Below, one piece after another: positions 15,534 to 23,245 of a stretch of 64,000 nucleotides of DNA. The notes beneath the pieces were generated by a model, which was given only the letters and a program-made list of their open reading frames with translations, ran no database searches and had not been told where the DNA came from. How positions within the stretch are numbered: position 1 is the first letter of the stretch; the number at the start of each line of letters is the position of its first letter. The translations under genes and the position numbers were made by a program. This DNA is from Pyrinomonas sp040289685 (lineage in GTDB: Bacteria; Acidobacteriota; Blastocatellia; Pyrinomonadales; Pyrinomonadaceae). The stretch lies in assembly GCF_040289685.1 (NCBI RefSeq), contig NZ_PSLQ01000008.1, positions 11,547 through 75,546 on the forward strand. Reading direction: 5' to 3'.

Positions 15534-16382
15534 TCATGCCGGCTTGATCAAGTTGATGAAGCTCTCCATCGAACGGAGTTTTTTGATCGTCTCCCCGTAG
15601 AGCCGCGCGCACATGATGGCCGTCGCCATCTGACTGGCGAGCATTTCGAAGAGCATTCGATCCAGTTCGCTGGCTCCCCTTTTATGCTCCGCGAAGGCGT
15701 AAACGACGATCAGCCCGGTGACCGTGCCATCCTCTAGTTTGAGCGGGATCAATGCCAGCGGCGCATCTGGTTCATCTCCGTGCATCGAACTGGCCGTGCC
15801 GTTCTCCAACGCTGCGATCAGTTCATCGTTGATGTCGAACCGATGGCCTTGGACGCCACGCCCACCAACCAAAACCAAGCCGCCTCGTTTTTCGTCGCGC
15901 AAGAAAATGGCGAAAGCGGAGGCAGCGATCATATCCCACAAGATCTCTTCCGCGATGCGAATCACTTCGTCCGAAGCGAGCGTCGAGTGCAATCGGTTGG
16001 CCGCGACGAAGACGTTCAAGAGAGCCGAATTCCGTTGCGCGAGCTCCTCGTAGCGCCGCCTGTACTTCTGCGCCTCAAATTCAAGTGCGGCGACGCGCCG
16101 TTCGAAAGCGCTCAGCTCGCGTTTCAACTCTTCGTTCTCTTTGCCGAGCTGACTTCCCGATAAGCGCTGGTCAGCTTCGGCTCGCTGCCGCTCCAGCAAC
16201 AGATTTTGCATCCGCAAGCGCTCGTTTTCGCGCATCAACTCCGCCGCCACATCCTTCATCCGACGGAGCAGTTCGCGTATCTCTTCGTTCGGGCGCTCTT
16301 CTGAATCCGTGATGACGCCGCACAGTTCCTCCGTGCGCGCGAAGATGCGTTGCAACTCCACCATCGGACTCATGCTGTTCAT
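15534..16382 (-). CDS. Coiled-coil GAF-domain protein
   Basis: About 282 residues. The N-terminal half (about residues 5-130) is a long coiled coil rich in Glu, Arg and Leu. The C-terminal half is a GAF-like sensor domain (VFVAANRLHSTLASDEVIRIAEEILWDMIAASAFAIFLRD ... IPLKLEDGTVTGLIVVYAF) ending in a helix of the kind that connects to output domains, yet no output domain follows. It could be a partner or scaffold for the CheY-like protein encoded next. Three ATG/GTG starts are possible (16403 GTG, 16382, 16373) and none has a clear ribosome binding site. A strong sigma-28-like promoter lies 65 bases upstream. Confidence 0.75.
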   Translation of the reverse strand: MNSMSPMVELQRIFARTEELCGVITDSEERPNEEIRELLRRMKDVAAELMRENERLRMQNLLLERQRAEADQRLSGSQLGKENEELKRELSAFERRVAALEFEAQKYRRRYEELAQRNSALLNVFVAANRLHSTLASDEVIRIAEEILWDMIAASAFAIFLRDEKRGGLVLVGGRGVQGHRFDINDELIAALENGTASSMHGDEPDAPLALIPLKLEDGTVTGLIVVYAFAEHKRGASELDRMLFEMLASQMATAIMCARLYGETIKKLRSMESFINLIKPA

Positions 16383-16446
16383 GTTGCTCAACACGCCCGC
16401 CACCTCGCTCGACGCGGCGCAGAGGGGGATTCGCCGCTCAAACTTC

Positions 16447-16473
16447 TTATCGGCAGCGGCGTCGGAAACTTGA
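16447..16473 (-). promoter_or_regulatory. Strong candidate sigma-28 promoter of the GAF-cheY pair
   Basis: Reading leftward, TCAAGTTT, exactly 11 bases, then GCCGATAA. This matches the FliA consensus TAAAGTTT-N11-GCCGATAA at 15 of 16 positions, the best such site in the window. It points at the GAF gene and, 23 bases beyond that, the CheY-like gene. Confidence 0.8.
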
Positions 16474-16596
16474 GTCGAACGTCAAGAAGCTGACACTCGA
16501 CCTCGTCTTTCAACCGGCAGCCGAACAGCAGTGAACAGAGCGAAAAAGCGGCAAACGCGCCCCTGGGTGGCCCGCCGACGAACCGCGCAGCGTTAC

Positions 16597-16612
16597 GGGC
16601 ACAACGATTGCT
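16597..16612 (+). promoter_or_regulatory. Candidate sigma-54 promoter of the flgB operon
   Basis: GGGCACAACGATTGCT fits TGGCACG-N4-TTGC[A/T] with two mismatches at weak positions and correct GG-N10-GC spacing. Transcription would begin near 16623, a few bases before the GGAGGG at 16626-16631 and 18 bases before the flgB ATG. That compact leader supports the ATG at 16641 over upstream starts. Confidence 0.65.
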
Positions 16613-16640
16613 TACGCCGATGGACGGAGGGCTTGTGCCG

Positions 16641-17024
16641 ATGGAACTTCCCATCGCCGACTCGATCACATCGCTTCTCAGAACCTTTCTCGACGTGCAA
16701 AGTCGCCGTGCGGAACTCGCGTCGAGCAACATCGCTAATTCGGAAACGCCCGGCTACACGGCCAAAGAACTGGATTTCGCCGCTTTCTTGCGCCGAGCCG
16801 CGCAGGACGCGCTCGCGCCACGGGCGGCGCGAGAGCCTATCGCAGCGGCACAGCCGCGCGTGCGCCTGCAAGGGCAAGCGCCGCTTCGGCTCGACGGCAA
16901 CAACGTCGATCTGGCGCGCGAGATGGCGACCTTGGCCGAAGCCGGCACGCAGTTTTTGACCGGAGTGCAGCTTCTGCAGGCCCGGTTGCGTCTGCTGCGA
17001 ACAGCGATTCGCGAAGGACGTTGA
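16641..17024 (+). CDS. flgB: Flagellar basal body proximal rod protein FlgB
   Basis: 127 residues with the FlgB features: an N-terminal helix SITSLLRTFLDVQSRRAELASSNIANSETPGYTAKELDFAAFL, a basic middle, and GNNVDLAREMATLAEAGTQFLTGVQLLQARLRLLRTAI. It is part of the proximal rod with FlgC and FliE. I chose ATG 16641 because GGAGGG lies 9-10 bases upstream. In-frame starts at 16608 and 16620 would lie at or before the predicted transcription start. It heads the rightward operon, followed by flgC after 40 bases. Confidence 0.93.
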   Translation: MELPIADSITSLLRTFLDVQSRRAELASSNIANSETPGYTAKELDFAAFLRRAAQDALAPRAAREPIAAAQPRVRLQGQAPLRLDGNNVDLAREMATLAEAGTQFLTGVQLLQARLRLLRTAIREGR

Positions 17025-17064
17025 TCAGCCAAGACGGACTTCAATCGATTCTTCACGAAAGCCT

Positions 17065-17514
17065 ATGTCGCTTCTCACTATCTTTCGCGTTTCGGCTCAA
17101 GGGATGACCGCCGAACGGTTGCGTCTGGAAGCCGCCGCAGCCAATCTAGCTAACGCCAACACCACGCGCACGGCAGAAGGCGGTCCGTATCGCCGCCGCG
17201 ACGTGGTCTTTGAAGCCATTCCGCTTGAAGAGACGCCCTCTTTCAGCATGACGTTGAGCCAGACGACCGAGCGGTTGACAATCGCCGGCGTACAGGCCAG
17301 AAGCGTGATCACGGAACCGCAAGCTGGCGTCCGTCGTTATCAGCCGGACCACCCGGATGCCGATCCAAACGGGTACGTCACGCTTCCGGACGTCGATCCG
17401 CTCGAAGAGACGATCAACATGCTTTCGGCGGCGCGCGCGTTCGAAGCCAACGCGACCGCCTTCAACGCGGCTAAAGAACTGGTCCGTGCCAGTCTCAAGC
17501 TCGGCGAGGCATAA
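17065..17514 (+). CDS. flgC: Flagellar basal body rod protein FlgC
   Basis: 149 residues. It has the rod-protein start SLLTIFRVSAQGMTAERLRLEAAAANLANANTTRTAEGGPYRRRDVVFEA, the central HPDADPNGYVTLPDVDPLEE signature of FlgC (here DHPDADPNGYV) and the C-terminal helix NMLSAARAFEANATAFNAAKELVRASL. It assembles the proximal rod between FlgB and FlgF. It sits between flgB and fliE in the conserved order flgB-flgC-fliE. Confidence 0.95.
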   Translation: MSLLTIFRVSAQGMTAERLRLEAAAANLANANTTRTAEGGPYRRRDVVFEAIPLEETPSFSMTLSQTTERLTIAGVQARSVITEPQAGVRRYQPDHPDADPNGYVTLPDVDPLEETINMLSAARAFEANATAFNAAKELVRASLKLGEA

Positions 17515-17553
17515 CTTGACCCCAAACTCTACCCGTCCCGAGGTGAGGCCAAG

Positions 17554-17847
17554 ATGAACCTTGAAGGCGTTGCCCTGCCAACGACGAGCGTCGCAGCGGG
17601 GAATCCACTCCGACGCGCAGAAAGCCCTGTCTCATTCGGCGACATGGTGCGCGCGACCATTGAAGCTCTGAACCGCTCGCAGAAAGGGGCTGAGATCGAA
17701 GTGGCGCGCGCAATCGCGGGCGATTCTCCCGATCTTCATCAGACGATCATCGCCTTGCAAGCGGCAGATTTGAACTTCCAGTTCGCGCTTCAGGTGCGCA
17801 ACAAACTGATCGGCGCATACGAAGAGATCATGCGCATGCAAGTTTGA
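17554..17847 (+). CDS. fliE: Flagellar hook-basal body complex protein FliE
   Basis: 97 residues, the usual size. The C-terminal two thirds show the FliE pattern: SFGDMVRATIEALNRSQKGAEIEVARAIAGDSPDLHQTIIALQAADLNFQFALQVRNKLIGAYEEIMRMQV. FliE joins the MS ring to the rod and is among the first exported proteins. GAGG lies 5 bases before the ATG. It follows flgC by 39 bases and precedes fliF. Confidence 0.94.
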   Translation: MNLEGVALPTTSVAAGNPLRRAESPVSFGDMVRATIEALNRSQKGAEIEVARAIAGDSPDLHQTIIALQAADLNFQFALQVRNKLIGAYEEIMRMQV

Positions 17848-17903
17848 GCTGAACGCGCGCTGGAACCTTCTTCCGGCCTTTGCGGAAAGACCGCTCTTCA
17901 GCG

Positions 17904-19619
17904 ATGCCGACCCTCTTCAAACAACTGAGCGAAATGTGGCAACGGCTCGACCGACGCCAACGCATGGGCGTGGTTGTGGCCGCCGTCGCCACTTTAGCGC
18001 TGATCGGCGCGCTCGTCTTCTATGCCACGCGCCCCGAATACGCGGTCCTCTTCTCAGACCTGCGTCCAGCAGATGCGCAAGCCATCATCGAGAAGCTCAA
18101 ACAGTCAAACGTCCCGTATCAAGTCTCCAACGGCGGCACGACGATCAGCGTTCCAGCCGAGCGCTTGTCGGAACTGCGCCTGCAGATTGCCGCCGCGGGT
18201 CTGCTTTCGGGCGGTCACGTTGGTTTCGATCTGTTCGACCGAAACAACTTCGGCGCCACCGACTTCACGCAACAGGTCAATTACCAACGGGCGCTTGAAG
18301 GCGAATTAGCGCGCACGCTCGAAGGCATGGAGGAGGTTGAATCGGCACGCGTTCACATCACGCGTCCGCGCGAATCGCTCTTTACGGAAAAGGCCGAACG
18401 AGCCAAAGCTTCGGTCATGCTCCGCGTGCGTCAAGGGCGAGAACTGTCGCGCGAACGCACAGAAGCCATTGTCGCCTTGGTCTCGAGCGCCGTCGAAGGA
18501 CTCGATCCACAAGATGTCTCCGTGATGGATACGCGCGGACGCATCCTTTCAGCTCCAGCGCGCGCCGGACTGAACGACGCGGGAGCCTTCAATTCCCACT
18601 TGGAAGCGCGCCGCAGGCTTGAAGCGGAGATGGCTGCGCGCATCGTCTCGTTGATCGAACCTGTTGCTGGAACGGGGCGCGTGCGCGCCGATGTCGCGGC
18701 GGACGTTGACTTCAGCCAAGTCGAACAGACCGAAGAGAAGTACGATCCGAAATCGGCCGTTATCCGCTCACAGCAAACCTCGCAGGAGGTGCGCAACACG
18801 AGCGGTCCGCAATCGGGCAGCATCGTCGGCGCGCGTGCCAACGATCCAAGCGCACAACCGACGCCAGCAGCAAACAGCCCCCAAACCACCATCGGCGAAC
18901 AGCGCAGCATGACGGCCACTAACTATGAGATTGATCGTCTGGTGCGCAAGACGACGGGCGGAGGCGGACGCATCTCGCGCCTTTCGGTCTCCGTGCTAGT
19001 CGATTACAAAAACGTCAACGGCGTCGCCGTCGCACGCACAGATGAAGAATTGAAGAAGATTCAAGAACTGGTCGCCGCCGCCGTCGGCATCGATTCCGGA
19101 CGCGGCGATCAAGTCGTCGTGCAAACGATCCCTTTCGATCAACCGAGCGCAGAGACCACCCCGCCGACATGGCTTGAACGCTATCGCGATCTCGTGCGCA
19201 CAGGGATTAAGTATGGCGCGCTCGTCTTGGTCGCATTGCTCGTCATCCTCTTCGTCATCCGTCCAGCCCGTCGCACGCTGCAAAATGGCGCGACGGTCGC
19301 GCCCGAACCGCAGCTTCTTCCTGCCGGAGCGACGCTCGGCGGAGAAAGCGCCACGTCGCCGACTGACGGGGCGAATGTGGCGGAGCTTACGACGCCGCGC
19401 ACCGTTGCCGAATTGGAGGCAGAAATGGCCGCCGAAGGGCGACGCGAAGAGGCGCTGGAAGAGCCGCCGATCGAAGCCGTTCGCGCTGCCGAGATCAAAC
19501 GTCAGCTCATCGAACAAGTCCACAAAGATCCAGAACTCGTCGCGATGACCATTCGCGGCTGGCTTCAAGAGACAGTCGCGCCGATGCCAATAAGGCTCAA
19601 CGCAGATGACCACAACTAA
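17904..19619 (+). CDS. fliF: Flagellar MS-ring protein FliF
   Basis: About 571 residues. Two transmembrane helices, near residues 20-42 (MGVVVAAVATLALIGALVFYA) and near 430-450 (YGALVLVALLVILFVIRPA), flank a large periplasmic domain with the YscJ/FliF blocks EYAVLFSDLRPADAQAIIEKLKQSNVPYQVSNGGTTISVPAERLSELRLQIAAAGL. The cytoplasmic tail (IKRQLIEQVHKDPELVAMTIRGWLQE) is the FliG-binding region. The ATG at 17904 begins the family-like N-terminus, and a TTG at 17880 is less likely. Its 3' end overlaps fliG by 14 bases. Confidence 0.95.
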   Translation: MPTLFKQLSEMWQRLDRRQRMGVVVAAVATLALIGALVFYATRPEYAVLFSDLRPADAQAIIEKLKQSNVPYQVSNGGTTISVPAERLSELRLQIAAAGLLSGGHVGFDLFDRNNFGATDFTQQVNYQRALEGELARTLEGMEEVESARVHITRPRESLFTEKAERAKASVMLRVRQGRELSRERTEAIVALVSSAVEGLDPQDVSVMDTRGRILSAPARAGLNDAGAFNSHLEARRRLEAEMAARIVSLIEPVAGTGRVRADVAADVDFSQVEQTEEKYDPKSAVIRSQQTSQEVRNTSGPQSGSIVGARANDPSAQPTPAANSPQTTIGEQRSMTATNYEIDRLVRKTTGGGGRISRLSVSVLVDYKNVNGVAVARTDEELKKIQELVAAAVGIDSGRGDQVVVQTIPFDQPSAETTPPTWLERYRDLVRTGIKYGALVLVALLVILFVIRPARRTLQNGATVAPEPQLLPAGATLGGESATSPTDGANVAELTTPRTVAELEAEMAAEGRREEALEEPPIEAVRAAEIKRQLIEQVHKDPELVAMTIRGWLQETVAPMPIRLNADDHN

Positions 19620-20673
19620 CGCGATACAAACGCGGCGCAGTTCCGATGGACGCGTCGCACTACAGAACATCGAGGCCATGTCGGGCGCGCGCAAAGCGGC
19701 CATTCTTTGCGTCGCGCTCGGCGACGAAGCGGCGAGCGAAATCTTCAAGTATCTCGACGAAGAAGAGGTACAAGCGATCTCGAAAGAACTCGCCGCGCTC
19801 AACAACGTCCCATCGGAATTAGCCAATGAGATCGCCGAGGAGTTCCAGCAGATCCTCACGGCGCGTTCATACGTCATCTCGGGCGGCGTCGAATACGCCA
19901 AACGTCTGCTCGTCAAAGCATACGGGCCGGAAGTCGCGCGCCGTTTGATCGATCGCATCACGCGCTCGCTCGAATCGACCATCGGATTCGAAGCCCTGCA
20001 AAAGGTCGATCCACAACAACTCTCCAAGCTTTTTCAGAACGAACACCCGCAGACCATCGCGCTTGTGCTCGCGCACTTGGATGCAGCTACCGCCGCCGAT
20101 ACGTTGCAGTATCTGCCTGAGACGCAACGCGCCGACATACTCCTGCGCATGGCCAACCTGCAACCCATCTCGCAAGATGTGATCCGGCGCGTCTCCGTGG
20201 TGCTGGACCAAAAGTTGCGCAGCATCGGTAACTATAGCCGACAAGCCGTTGGCGGAATCCGACCGGTGGCCGAGATCTGCAACCGGCTGGAGCGCGAAAC
20301 ATCGCGCAAGATCCTCGAAGAACTGGAGAAGACGAACGCGGAACTGGCACTCGAAATACGCAACCGCATGGTCACGTTCGAGGACTTGTTGCTGATCGAT
20401 GATGTCGGCATACGCGAGATCTTGCAGCGCGTCGACAAGCGCGTGCTGGCCATGTCGCTCAAAGGCACGACGCCCGAATTGCAGAACCGTTTCTTCTCGA
20501 ACATGTCAACGCGCGCCGCCGAGATGTTGAAAGAGGAGATGGACTACATGGGTCAAGTTCGCGTCAAAGACGTCTCCGCCGCCCAACGCGAGATCGTCGA
20601 GATCATGCGCGACCTAGACGAGCAGGGGATCATTAGTCTTTCGGGAGGAGCAGAAGAAGAGTATGTCAGCTAA
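19606..20673 (+). CDS. fliG: Flagellar motor switch protein FliG
   Basis: 355 residues. It has an N-terminal FliF-binding domain (MSGARKAAILCVALGDEAASEIFKYLDEEEVQAISKELAAL), middle domain with the EHPQTIALVLAHLDAATAADTLQYLP motif, and C-terminal torque domain (MVTFEDLLLIDDVGIREILQRVDKRVLAMSLKGTTPELQNRFFSNMSTRAAEMLKEEMDYMGQVRVKDV) with the charged residues that face MotA. FliG is the rotor part that makes torque. It overlaps fliF by 14 bases and fliH by 11, so translation is probably coupled. Confidence 0.97.
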   Translation: MTTTNAIQTRRSSDGRVALQNIEAMSGARKAAILCVALGDEAASEIFKYLDEEEVQAISKELAALNNVPSELANEIAEEFQQILTARSYVISGGVEYAKRLLVKAYGPEVARRLIDRITRSLESTIGFEALQKVDPQQLSKLFQNEHPQTIALVLAHLDAATAADTLQYLPETQRADILLRMANLQPISQDVIRRVSVVLDQKLRSIGNYSRQAVGGIRPVAEICNRLERETSRKILEELEKTNAELALEIRNRMVTFEDLLLIDDVGIREILQRVDKRVLAMSLKGTTPELQNRFFSNMSTRAAEMLKEEMDYMGQVRVKDVSAAQREIVEIMRDLDEQGIISLSGGAEEEYVS

Positions 20674-21370
20674 GCTGATCAAGGGCGCCGTCGCATGCTT
20701 TTCGCCGCTCTCCTTCCCCGAAGTGGAGCAAATGCTCGTTCGTCACGCTCAGATCGCAAACGATGCGACGCCCACGGCAGAAGCCGACGACGCGATTTAC
20801 GCCGCCGTTGAAGAACAGACGAAGGATCTAGATCGAGCGCACGTCCTCGCCGAACAGATCATCGCCGAAGCGCAGCAGCGCGCTGAGCAGATTATGCGCG
20901 AGGCGCGCGAACTCGGTTTTGCCGAAGGGCGCGCGCGCGCCGAAGCGCAAATCGCCGATGAGATCGCGCCTTTGCGCGCGCGTCTTGCCGCCACCATCGA
21001 AGAACTGCACGCTCTGCGCCGGACGATGATGGAAAGGACCGAGCGCGAACTCGTACGTCTCGCCATCGAGATCGCGCGCAAGATCGTCCGGCGCGAAGTC
21101 ACGGTTGATCCAGAAGTCGTCCTCGCCATCGCGCGCGTTGCCCTGAGCCGACTTCCGGATCAAGCGCTGGTCAAGCTGCACTTGCACCCAGATGATTACC
21201 ATTACCTGATCGGGAAGCGCGAGCCTTTGACCCGTAACGGGGCCATCGAGCTGGTGGAAGACCCAGCCGTTGAGCGCGGCGGATGCTATGTGCGCACCGA
21301 AATGGGCGACCTCGATGCGCGCATCGAGCGACAATTCGCCGAAATCGCGCGCGGTTTCTTCGAAAACTGA
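20663..21370 (+). CDS. fliH: Flagellar export ATPase regulator FliH
   Basis: 235 residues with the FliH plan: variable N-terminus, a long Ala/Glu/Arg coiled coil with a short AxxxG-like stretch (about residues 60-110), and a C-terminal domain (ELVRLAIEIARKIVRREVTVDPEVVLAIARVALSRLPD...VKLHLHPDDYHYLI...ELVEDPAVERGGCYVRTEMGDLDARIERQFAEIARGF). This matches the FliH/SctL and V-ATPase E-subunit fold. It inhibits and anchors FliI at the export gate. fliI follows within 27 bases. Confidence 0.93.
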   Translation: MSAKLIKGAVACFSPLSFPEVEQMLVRHAQIANDATPTAEADDAIYAAVEEQTKDLDRAHVLAEQIIAEAQQRAEQIMREARELGFAEGRARAEAQIADEIAPLRARLAATIEELHALRRTMMERTERELVRLAIEIARKIVRREVTVDPEVVLAIARVALSRLPDQALVKLHLHPDDYHYLIGKREPLTRNGAIELVEDPAVERGGCYVRTEMGDLDARIERQFAEIARGFFEN

Positions 21371-21396
21371 GAAGGCGAGGCTTGACTCCGACCACG

Positions 21397-22761
21397 ATGA
21401 AAACACTCGAAAGAACCGAGCGATCGCCCTTGGCCCGCTACTTCGAACGGCTGGCGCAAACCGACACGCTCGTCTCCGTTGGCACGGTCGAGCGCGCCAT
21501 CGGCATGGTCATCGAATCGCGTGGGCCGGCAGCGTCAGTTGGCGAACTCTGTCGGTTGGAAAGACCCGATGGCGAACAGCTACCGCTCGAAGTCGTTGGC
21601 TTTCGCGATTCTCACGTTCTTACGATGCCGCTCGGCGTGATGCCGAGTTTGCGCGCTGGTGATCGCGTGGTGGCGACCGGCGCGTGCGGTCGTGTTGGCG
21701 TCGGCATGGAACTTCTCGGGCGCGTCATAGACGCTTTAGGAAGACCGCTCGATGATGCAGGTCCAATCGTTTGTACCGAGACCTATTCGCTGCGTCCCGA
21801 TCCGGTCAATCCGCTTGCGCGCGATCACATCACGCAACCGCTCAGCACGGGCGTGCGTGCCATTGATGGGTTGCTGACCGTCGGCATGGGCCAGCGCGTT
21901 GGGATCTTCGGCGGCTCAGGCGTCGGCAAATCGACGCTGCTCGGTATGATGGCCAAACGCACAGCAGCCGATTTAAACGTCATCGCGCTGATCGGCGAGC
22001 GCGGACGCGAAGTGCGCGCCTTCATCGAGCGCGAACTCGGCGACGCCGGCATGCGCCGTTCGGTGGTGGTCGTTTCGACATCGGATGATTCGCCGCTCGT
22101 GCGCATTCGCGCAGCGCTCACCGCGACGGCCATCGCCGAATACTTCAAGGATCAAGGGGCCAATGTCCTTCTCATCATGGATTCGGTGACACGCTTTGCG
22201 ATGGCGCAACGCGAAATCGGCTTGGCCGCCGGTGAACCGCCATCGTCGCGCGGCTACACGCCATCGGTCTTCGCCCTCTTGCCGCGATTGCTCGAGCGCG
22301 CGGGCAACTTCGCCGCTGGCGGCTCGATCACAGCCTTCTACACGGTGCTCGTCGAAGGAGACGACATGAACGAACCCATCGCTGATGCCGTGCGCTCGAT
22401 CCTCGATGGGCACATCATCCTCTCACGCGCCCTCGCAGCGCGCAACCATTACCCGTGCATCGATGTTCTTCACAGCGCGTCGCGTCTCTTCACGGAGATC
22501 ACCACGGCTGAACATCGTGCCGCTGCGGGGCGCGTGCGCGAGCTGCTCGCCGCTTACGAACGGGCCGAAGATTTGATCAACATCGGAGCGTATCAACGCG
22601 GGAGCAACTCGCGCATCGACGAGGCCATTGCCAGTCACGATGCGATCGTCGCCTACTTGCGACAAGACCGCGATGAAGCGGTCGATTTCGACGCCGCGGT
22701 AACCAGATTGCTCGAATTGGCGGGCGAGGCACGCAGCGCGTCGTTGCAAGATCGCTTGTAG
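21397..22761 (+). CDS. fliI: Flagellum-specific ATP synthase FliI
   Basis: 454 residues, normal for FliI. Walker A GGSGVGKST lies at residues 172-180, Walker B is VLLIMDSVTRFAMAQREIG, and the family ends with the YEVEDLINIGAY-like AYERAEDLINIGAYQRGSNSRIDEAI. It is the hexameric export ATPase related to F1 beta. The ATG at 21397 is canonical, but an in-frame TTG at 21382 with GAAGG 6 bases upstream is also plausible. It works with FliH (upstream) and FliJ (downstream). Confidence 0.95.
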   Translation: MKTLERTERSPLARYFERLAQTDTLVSVGTVERAIGMVIESRGPAASVGELCRLERPDGEQLPLEVVGFRDSHVLTMPLGVMPSLRAGDRVVATGACGRVGVGMELLGRVIDALGRPLDDAGPIVCTETYSLRPDPVNPLARDHITQPLSTGVRAIDGLLTVGMGQRVGIFGGSGVGKSTLLGMMAKRTAADLNVIALIGERGREVRAFIERELGDAGMRRSVVVVSTSDDSPLVRIRAALTATAIAEYFKDQGANVLLIMDSVTRFAMAQREIGLAAGEPPSSRGYTPSVFALLPRLLERAGNFAAGGSITAFYTVLVEGDDMNEPIADAVRSILDGHIILSRALAARNHYPCIDVLHSASRLFTEITTAEHRAAAGRVRELLAAYERAEDLINIGAYQRGSNSRIDEAIASHDAIVAYLRQDRDEAVDFDAAVTRLLELAGEARSASLQDRL

Positions 22762-22789
22762 CGACACCGGTCGAAGGTGAAATGCGAAG

Positions 22790-23245
22790 ATGAAGAAGTT
22801 CCGTTTCTCGTTGCAATCAGTTCACGACCTGCGCCTGACTCAGCGCGAACAGGCCGAGCGCGCGCTTGCCGATAAAGAAGGCGAGGTGAAAGAGGCCGCC
22901 ACTCGCCTCGCCGAAATGGAACGCAAGCGCGCAGCAGCGATGCGTGCCTACGCGGAGTTGATGCGCATGACCAACGCGCCAGATCCGCAAGAGATCGCGC
23001 TGCGCGCCGATTACATCGCGCTTCTCGAACGGCAGGAGAGCGACGCGCGTCGGCATCTGGCACAGCTTGAACGCGAACGCGATTGTTTGCGCCAGAAGAT
23101 GATCGAAGCGGCACGCGACGCAGAGACGACCGAAAAGCTGCGCGAGCGGCAGTACGCGCAACACGTTCTTGAGACTTTGCGTCTCGAACAGAAACTGCTG
23201 GATGAGATCGCGATGCTTAAGATCGCGCGACGGATGACCCAATGA
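22790..23245 (+). CDS. fliJ: Flagellar export protein FliJ
   Basis: 151 residues, almost all coiled coil, starting FRFSLQSVHDLRLTQREQAERALADKEGEV, which is the typical FliJ opening. FliJ is the central stalk between FliI and FlhA, structurally like F1 gamma, and recycles export chaperones. Length is standard. The identification rests on the opening motif, the coiled-coil profile and the position between fliI and fliK. Its stop overlaps the fliK start in ATGA. Confidence 0.9.
   Translation: MKKFRFSLQSVHDLRLTQREQAERALADKEGEVKEAATRLAEMERKRAAAMRAYAELMRMTNAPDPQEIALRADYIALLERQESDARRHLAQLERERDCLRQKMIEAARDAETTEKLRERQYAQHVLETLRLEQKLLDEIAMLKIARRMTQ

Noticed and set aside
18996..20027. 343-codon minus-strand frame opposite fliF/fliG
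   Set aside because: Shadow of two well supported flagellar genes.
22868..22875. GCCGATAA inside fliJ
   Set aside because: It is coding sequence, with no -35 element and no gene start nearby.
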